A DNA stretch of 64,000 nucleotides from DAIDKA01 sp035485475. GTDB lineage: Bacteria; Pseudomonadota; Gammaproteobacteria; Steroidobacterales; Steroidobacteraceae. The translations under genes and the position numbers were made by a program. Numbering within the stretch: position 1 is the stretch's first letter; each line of letters starts with the position of its first letter. Where the stretch lies: contig DATHOA010000185.1 of the NCBI GenBank assembly GCA_035485475.1, forward strand, positions 5,545-69,544. The letters run 5' to 3'. Below, one piece after another: positions 60,589 through 64,000 of the stretch. The notes under the pieces are model-generated. The model was given only the letters and a program-made list of their open reading frames with translations. It had not been told where the DNA came from and did not search any database.

Positions 60589-61349
60589 GTATAGAAACTC
60601 GAGGCAAGCGTCCCCATGACCAGCGACCAGCCGTCGACCAGCACGAAGAGCATGAGTTTGAAGGGCAGCGAGATGAGTACCGGTGAAACCATCATCATGC
60701 CCATCGACATCAGTACGCTGGCCACCACCAGATCGATGATTACGAAGGGGATGAAGATCAGAAACCCGATCATGAAGGAGGTCTTCAGCTCGCTGGTCAC
60801 GAAAGCCGGAACCAGCAGGCTCAGCGGCACATCATCCGGTGAGGCGAAGCCCTTGCCCCCGGAAATGCGCACGAAGGTGGCAATGTCACTTTCCCGGGTC
60901 TGATGCATCATGAAAGTCTTCAGCGGCGCCAGGGCGTTCGTCAGGGCCGTGGTTGAGTCGATGGTGCCGGCCATATACGGCTTCACCGCCTGGTCATTGA
61001 TGCGATCGACCACCGGCGCCATCACGAACAGCGTCAGGAACAGCGACAGGCCGACCAGCACCTGGTTCGGAGGCGTCTGGCCGGCGCCGATCGCCTGGCG
61101 CAACAGCCCCAGCACGATGACGATACGGGTGAACGCAGTCATCATCAGCAGGATGGCCGGCAGCAGCGACAGTGCCGTCATCAGCACCAGTACCTGCAAA
61201 GTCAGGGTGTAGGTCTGGCCACCGCCGGGACCGCCCTGGACCGTGAGGGCGGGCAGACCGACATCCGCCGCGCACACATGCGGCATGGCGACGGCGATCA
61301 CTGCCACCAGGGCCGGCAGCAGGGCGTGCAGCTTGCGCGAGGCTGGCAT
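60585..61349 (-). CDS. fliP: Flagellar export protein FliP
   Basis: FliP is the main subunit of the export channel core. The 254-residue precursor has a cleavable signal peptide (LPALVAVIAVAMPHVCA), as is known for FliP, then LLMMTAFTRIVIVLGLLRQA, TPPNQVLVGLSLFLTLFVMA, LLVPAFVTSELKTSFMIGFL and IFIPFVIIDLVVASVLMSMG. ATG 61349 overlaps the fliO stop (TGATG); GTG 61352 is possible. Confidence 0.96.
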   Translation of the reverse strand: MPASRKLHALLPALVAVIAVAMPHVCAADVGLPALTVQGGPGGGQTYTLTLQVLVLMTALSLLPAILLMMTAFTRIVIVLGLLRQAIGAGQTPPNQVLVGLSLFLTLFVMAPVVDRINDQAVKPYMAGTIDSTTALTNALAPLKTFMMHQTRESDIATFVRISGGKGFASPDDVPLSLLVPAFVTSELKTSFMIGFLIFIPFVIIDLVVASVLMSMGMMMVSPVLISLPFKLMLFVLVDGWSLVMGTLASSFYT

Positions 61350-61741
61350 CACTTGCCCAGACTCCGTCGCAGCAGGGATTTGAACGAGGGACCATCAAGC
61401 GTCGGGGCCGCGGGGGCCTGCGGGGCCAGCGGCTCGGCGAGTACATGCAAGGCGCTGATCTGCCCGGGCGCCACGCCGACCAGCAGCTGGGTCGTGCCCA
61501 CCTGCAGCAGCACGGCCCGTTCCTTGGGTCCCAGACGTACTTCGGCGATGACATTCACCGCGCCAAAGCGGCCGCTGCCCAGGTTGCGCATGCGCCGGGT
61601 GAGCCAGGCGCACAGGAAGATGGCGCCGAGCACGATGCACAGCGCGAGCGTCACCTGGCCGACTCCGGCGATTCCGGACACCGGAATACTGGAGACGGCC
61701 CCGGGGGCCGCGAAGACATGAGCAACCGCGCCGCTATTCAT
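61349..61741 (-). CDS. fliO: Flagellar export assembly protein FliO
   Basis: FliO helps FliP assemble. The 130-residue protein has one membrane helix (about 28-48: GQVTLALCIVLGAIFLCAWL) and the conserved segment VIAEVRLGPKERAVLLQVGT followed by TQLLVGVAPGQISALHVL. It is adjacent to fliN with no gap. A Pro/Ala-rich tail ends in a basic stretch (LLRRSLGK). Confidence 0.92.
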   Translation of the reverse strand: MNSGAVAHVFAAPGAVSSIPVSGIAGVGQVTLALCIVLGAIFLCAWLTRRMRNLGSGRFGAVNVIAEVRLGPKERAVLLQVGTTQLLVGVAPGQISALHVLAEPLAPQAPAAPTLDGPSFKSLLRRSLGK

Positions 61742-62077
61742 TCAACGCAGCTTGCGAATGCGCTCAGCCGGGCTGATGACATCGGTGAGGCGGATGCCGA
61801 ATTTCTCATTGACCACGACCACCTCGCCGTGTGCGATGAGCGTGCCGTTGACGAATACGTCGAGCGGCTCGCCGGCGACCCGTTCGAGCTCCACGACCGA
61901 GCCCTGGTTGAGTTGCAGGAGATTGCGGATCGGAACGCGGGTGCGGCCCACTTCCATGGACAGCGTGACTGGAACATCCAGGATCACGTCCATGTTGATG
62001 TCGCTCTTGGTCTCCGGTACCGAGTCGGGTTGCAGATTTCCGAACTCGGCGGTCTGTGCTTCTGCTGGCGCTGCCAT
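61742..62077 (-). CDS. fliN: Flagellar motor switch protein FliN
   Basis: FliN forms the bottom of the C-ring. The 111-residue protein has a short Ala-rich lead and a SpoA domain: MDVILDVPVTLSMEVGRTRV, IRNLLQLNQGSVVELERVAG, EPLDVFVNGTLIAHGEVVVV and NEKFGIRLTDVISPAERIRK. It lies between fliM and fliO. Confidence 0.97.
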   Translation of the reverse strand: MAAPAEAQTAEFGNLQPDSVPETKSDINMDVILDVPVTLSMEVGRTRVPIRNLLQLNQGSVVELERVAGEPLDVFVNGTLIAHGEVVVVNEKFGIRLTDVISPAERIRKLR

Positions 62078-62088
62078 GGGTGTTTCCT

Positions 62089-63105
62089 CTAGGACTTCTT
62101 CAGGAAGGGATTGGCCGAGACCGCCGCCTTCGGGCGGGTCAGGCGCTCGTTGATCTTGATGGCCTGCTGGCCGCGGGAGATGCCGAAGTTGCCGCGGAAC
62201 AGCGGCACGGACTCGGCGTTCAGGGTGATGGAGCCGTTGAAGTCGCAGGGGATCACATCGCCCGACTTCAGATTCAGCAGGTCGGCCAGCGTGACCGTCG
62301 CCTCGCCGAGCACGGCATTCAGTTCGATTTCGGCGTCATCGACTTCATCGCGCAACGCGCTGCTCCAGCGTCCGTCGCGTTCGGTGGAGTCGGCGGTACC
62401 GCCGGTATCGAGCAGTTCGCGCAGTGGCTCGAGCATCGAATAGGGCATGGTGACATGCAGGTCGCCGCCACCGCCGTGCAGTTCGATGCGGAAACTCGAG
62501 ATCACGACAATCTCGGTCGGATTCACTATCTTCGCGAAGTGCGGATTGATTTCCGAATGGACATGTTCGAATTCCAAGGGGAGCAGCTTGGACCAGGCTT
62601 CCTTGAGGTTGGCGAAGGCGTGGCGCAGCAGCAGCTGAATGATGCGTTGCTCGGTTGCCGTGAAGTCGCGCCCTTCGACCTTGGCGTGGCGGCCGACGCC
62701 GCCGAAGAGGTTATCGACGGCGGTGAACACCAGCTTCGGGTCCATGACCACCAGCCCCAGGCCGCGCAGCGGGTTGATGCGCACGACGTTGAGGTTCGTC
62801 GGCATGTGCAGGGTGTTCACGTAATCGTTGAACTTCTTCATGGTCACCTGCGACACCGAGATCTCGGGGCTGCGGCGCAGCAGGTTGTATAGCGTCTGGT
62901 GGAACAGCCGCGCGAAGCGTTCGTTGATCATTTCGAGCGCCGGCATCCGGCCGCGCGCGACATGCAGATCGTTTATGAAGTCGTAGTTGCGAACCTCGCC
63001 GGGCGCCCCCGCAGGTTCCGTGCTCACCGCACCCACGTCGATGCCGTTGATCAGCGCGTCAACTTCGTCCTGATTGAGGATCTTTTCGGCGCCTTCGGCG
63101 GTCAC
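62089..63105 (-). CDS. fliM: Flagellar motor switch protein FliM
   Basis: FliM is the middle C-ring protein that binds CheY-P. The 338-residue protein has the N-terminal CheY-binding motif (ILNQDEVDALINGI, residues 9-22), the GGXGG-type FliM middle domain (ALEMINERFARLFHQTLYNL, LLRRSPEISVSQVTMKKFND) and a C-terminal SpoA domain (LNLKSGDVIPCDFNGSITLN). The start is GTG 63105 with AGGGAA upstream. An intact CheY-binding motif implies switching by the CheY in this locus. Confidence 0.96.
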   Translation of the reverse strand: MTAEGAEKILNQDEVDALINGIDVGAVSTEPAGAPGEVRNYDFINDLHVARGRMPALEMINERFARLFHQTLYNLLRRSPEISVSQVTMKKFNDYVNTLHMPTNLNVVRINPLRGLGLVVMDPKLVFTAVDNLFGGVGRHAKVEGRDFTATEQRIIQLLLRHAFANLKEAWSKLLPLEFEHVHSEINPHFAKIVNPTEIVVISSFRIELHGGGGDLHVTMPYSMLEPLRELLDTGGTADSTERDGRWSSALRDEVDDAEIELNAVLGEATVTLADLLNLKSGDVIPCDFNGSITLNAESVPLFRGNFGISRGQQAIKINERLTRPKAAVSANPFLKKS

Positions 63106-63125
63106 AATGGCAATTCCCTGGCTTC

Positions 63126-63656
63126 TTACTGCATCACGAAGGTGGTGAAGAGCACGGTATCGACCTTTTCAGGCTTGCCGTCATTGGCGCTGAGCACCTT
63201 GCGCACGGCGGTGAGCGCCGCGGCGCGCAGCTTTTCCTTGCCTTCGCTGGTCGCAAGGTCGGTGGCCTTCTGGTTGCTGAACAGCATCAGCAGGTCATTG
63301 CGGATGATGGGATCGGAGGCCTTCAGTGCTTCGACCGTCTTCGGATCATGCGTCATGATCTGGGCGGTGATCTGCAGGAAGCGCACCTGCTGATCGCCCT
63401 GGAAGTTGGCCACGAAGGGCGGATCCAGCGGCACGTACAAAGGTGGCCCGGCCGGTGGCGGTGGCGCTGCCGCAGCGGTTTTCTTCGGCGAGTTGTGCGC
63501 CAGCATCAGCCAGGCGCCGGTGCCGCCACATGCGAGCAGCACGGCGCCGGCAATGCCGATCAGCAGCCAGGGTTTCTTGCGAGCCGGTGCGACCGGGGCT
63601 GGAGCAGCTGCAGCAGCGGCGGTGGCGGCGGCGGGAGCGGAAGGGGATGCGGCCAT
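63126..63656 (-). CDS. fliL: Flagellar basal body-associated protein FliL
   Basis: FliL surrounds or supports the stators. The 176-residue protein has an Ala/Pro-rich cytoplasmic lead, a single membrane helix (about 31-52: WLLIGIAGAVLLACGGTGAW) and the periplasmic FliL domain (LYVPLDPPFVANFQGDQQVR, FLQITAQIMTHDPKTVEAL) ending in TVLFTTFVMQ, the usual FliL end. ATG 63656 was chosen over GTG 63674. It is the first gene after a sigma-54 promoter. Confidence 0.94.
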   Translation of the reverse strand: MAASPSAPAAATAAAAAAPAPVAPARKKPWLLIGIAGAVLLACGGTGAWLMLAHNSPKKTAAAAPPPPAGPPLYVPLDPPFVANFQGDQQVRFLQITAQIMTHDPKTVEALKASDPIIRNDLLMLFSNQKATDLATSEGKEKLRAAALTAVRKVLSANDGKPEKVDTVLFTTFVMQ

Positions 63657-63707
63657 TGTTTGAAGTACCTGCACATCAAGGACATGAGAATCTCTTGAGT
63701 CAGGTAG

Positions 63708-63724
63708 TGCAACGCGTGTGCCAC
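63708..63724 (-). promoter_or_regulatory. Sigma-54 promoter of the fliL operon
   Basis: On the minus strand GTGGCACACGCGTTGCA. GG and GC are 10 bases apart and nearly all defined positions of the sigma-54 consensus are met. The expected start of transcription is near 63696, leaving a 40-base leader before fliL. This promoter could drive the long gene train down to the HDOD genes. Confidence 0.82.
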
Positions 63725-63804
63725 ATGGTGCTGAGTGTGCATAAGTCCCTATGATTTAAGGGATTTGCGCATCAGCGGGGAGTGTGAACGGCGTCTCAGT
63801 CAAG

Positions 63805-63832
63805 GCGCCGCGCCAGAATTCCGGCGCGGCGC
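63805..63832 (-). terminator. Hairpin between fliK and fliL
   Basis: GCGCCGCGCC (63805-63814) and GGCGCGGCGC (63823-63832) form a perfect 10-bp GC stem with an 8-nt loop, 11 bases after the fliK stop. There is no T run on the minus strand. Together with the sigma-54 promoter just beyond, it suggests a transcription-unit border. Confidence 0.5.
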
Positions 63833-63843
63833 ATGCGGACCGG

Positions 63844-64000
63844 TCAGGCGTAGGTGTCCAGCAGCGCGAGCCGGATGTTTGAGACCTGCGTCACAGTCGG
63901 CGCGCTCACGGTGTCGTTGCCCGGAATGCGCGAACTGCCGGAGGCCGGCAGCGACTGCGCTTGCTGCTGTTGAGGGGGTTCGCGAAACACCCCCGAGTCG
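63844..64000 (-). CDS. Likely FliK C-terminus (runs off right edge)
   Basis: Fifty-two codons on the minus strand enter from the right edge and stop at TGA (63846-63844). The tail is Gln/Ser/Pro-rich, then has VTQVSNIRLALLDTYA at the end. A Gln-rich low-complexity run followed by a short terminal helix with LLDTYA fits flagellar hook-length control protein FliK, and the position upstream of fliL is the normal fliK site in gammaproteobacteria. The call rests mainly on position. Confidence 0.6.
   Translation of the reverse strand, partial: DSGVFREPPQQQQAQSLPASGSSRIPGNDTVSAPTVTQVSNIRLALLDTYA

Overview
The window is GC-rich chromosomal DNA (about two thirds G+C by eye) from a motile Gram-negative bacterium. 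It is most likely a gammaproteobacterium near the Xanthomonadales, Nevskiales or Steroidobacter-like lineages. Support for this: a single-chain PurL of about 1,300 residues, the tadA-mltF-purL neighbourhood, a DUF1820 gene, a DUF2802 gene beside motC/motD, polar-type flagellar control genes (flhF, flhG), sigma-54 promoters in front of flagellar operons, and a large TonB-dependent receptor with a VTGSRI-type plug start. Genus cannot be fixed by eye.

Region 1 (1-7.7 kb) is an accessory uptake and oxidation block. It holds a truncated TfdA-like 2-oxoglutarate dioxygenase, a divergent MarR regulator, a TonB-dependent receptor closed by a strong terminator, a Sel1 plus prolyl-4-hydroxylase-like protein, an MFS exporter and a His-rich YqjI-like PadR regulator. 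The same 12-bp palindrome lies just downstream of the -10 boxes of both the dioxygenase and the receptor, which suggests one MarR regulon.

Region 2 (7.7-16.8 kb) is mostly housekeeping: tadA, mltF, tRNA-Ser(CGA), a Rieske oxygenase, an orphan TagH-type FHA protein, DUF1820 and purL.

Region 3 (16.8-39.7 kb) carries the flagellar filament, hook and rod genes. Leftward are flaG, two multidomain glycosyltransferase-methyltransferase fusions, an octapeptide-repeat protein of unknown function, fliS, fliD, fliC, and the flgBCDEFGHIJKL operon behind a good sigma-54 promoter. Rightward are flgA, flgM, flgN and a second flgM-like gene. Sigma-28 (FliA)-type promoters are visible before flaG, the octapeptide-repeat gene, fliS, fliC, flgM and the second flgM.

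Region 4 (39.7-64 kb) is a nearly gap-free leftward gene train. It runs fliL-M-N-O-P-Q-R, flhB-A-F-G, fliA, cheY, motC, motD, DUF2802, STAS, cheA, cheW, a chemoreceptor, a second cheY, a small exported protein, cheR, cheD, cheB and two HDOD genes. A sigma-54 promoter precedes fliL, and the 3' end of a likely fliK enters at the right edge.

Together this is most of a polar flagellum and chemotaxis locus: sigma-54 drives the early operons, FliA drives late filament genes, and FlgM proteins hold FliA back. No cheZ is present. The most novel-looking part is the late-class filament neighbourhood, where a Ser/Thr-rich octapeptide-repeat protein with no known role sits between fliS and an OGT-like glycosyltransferase. 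No CRISPR array, IS element, prophage or rRNA gene was seen.
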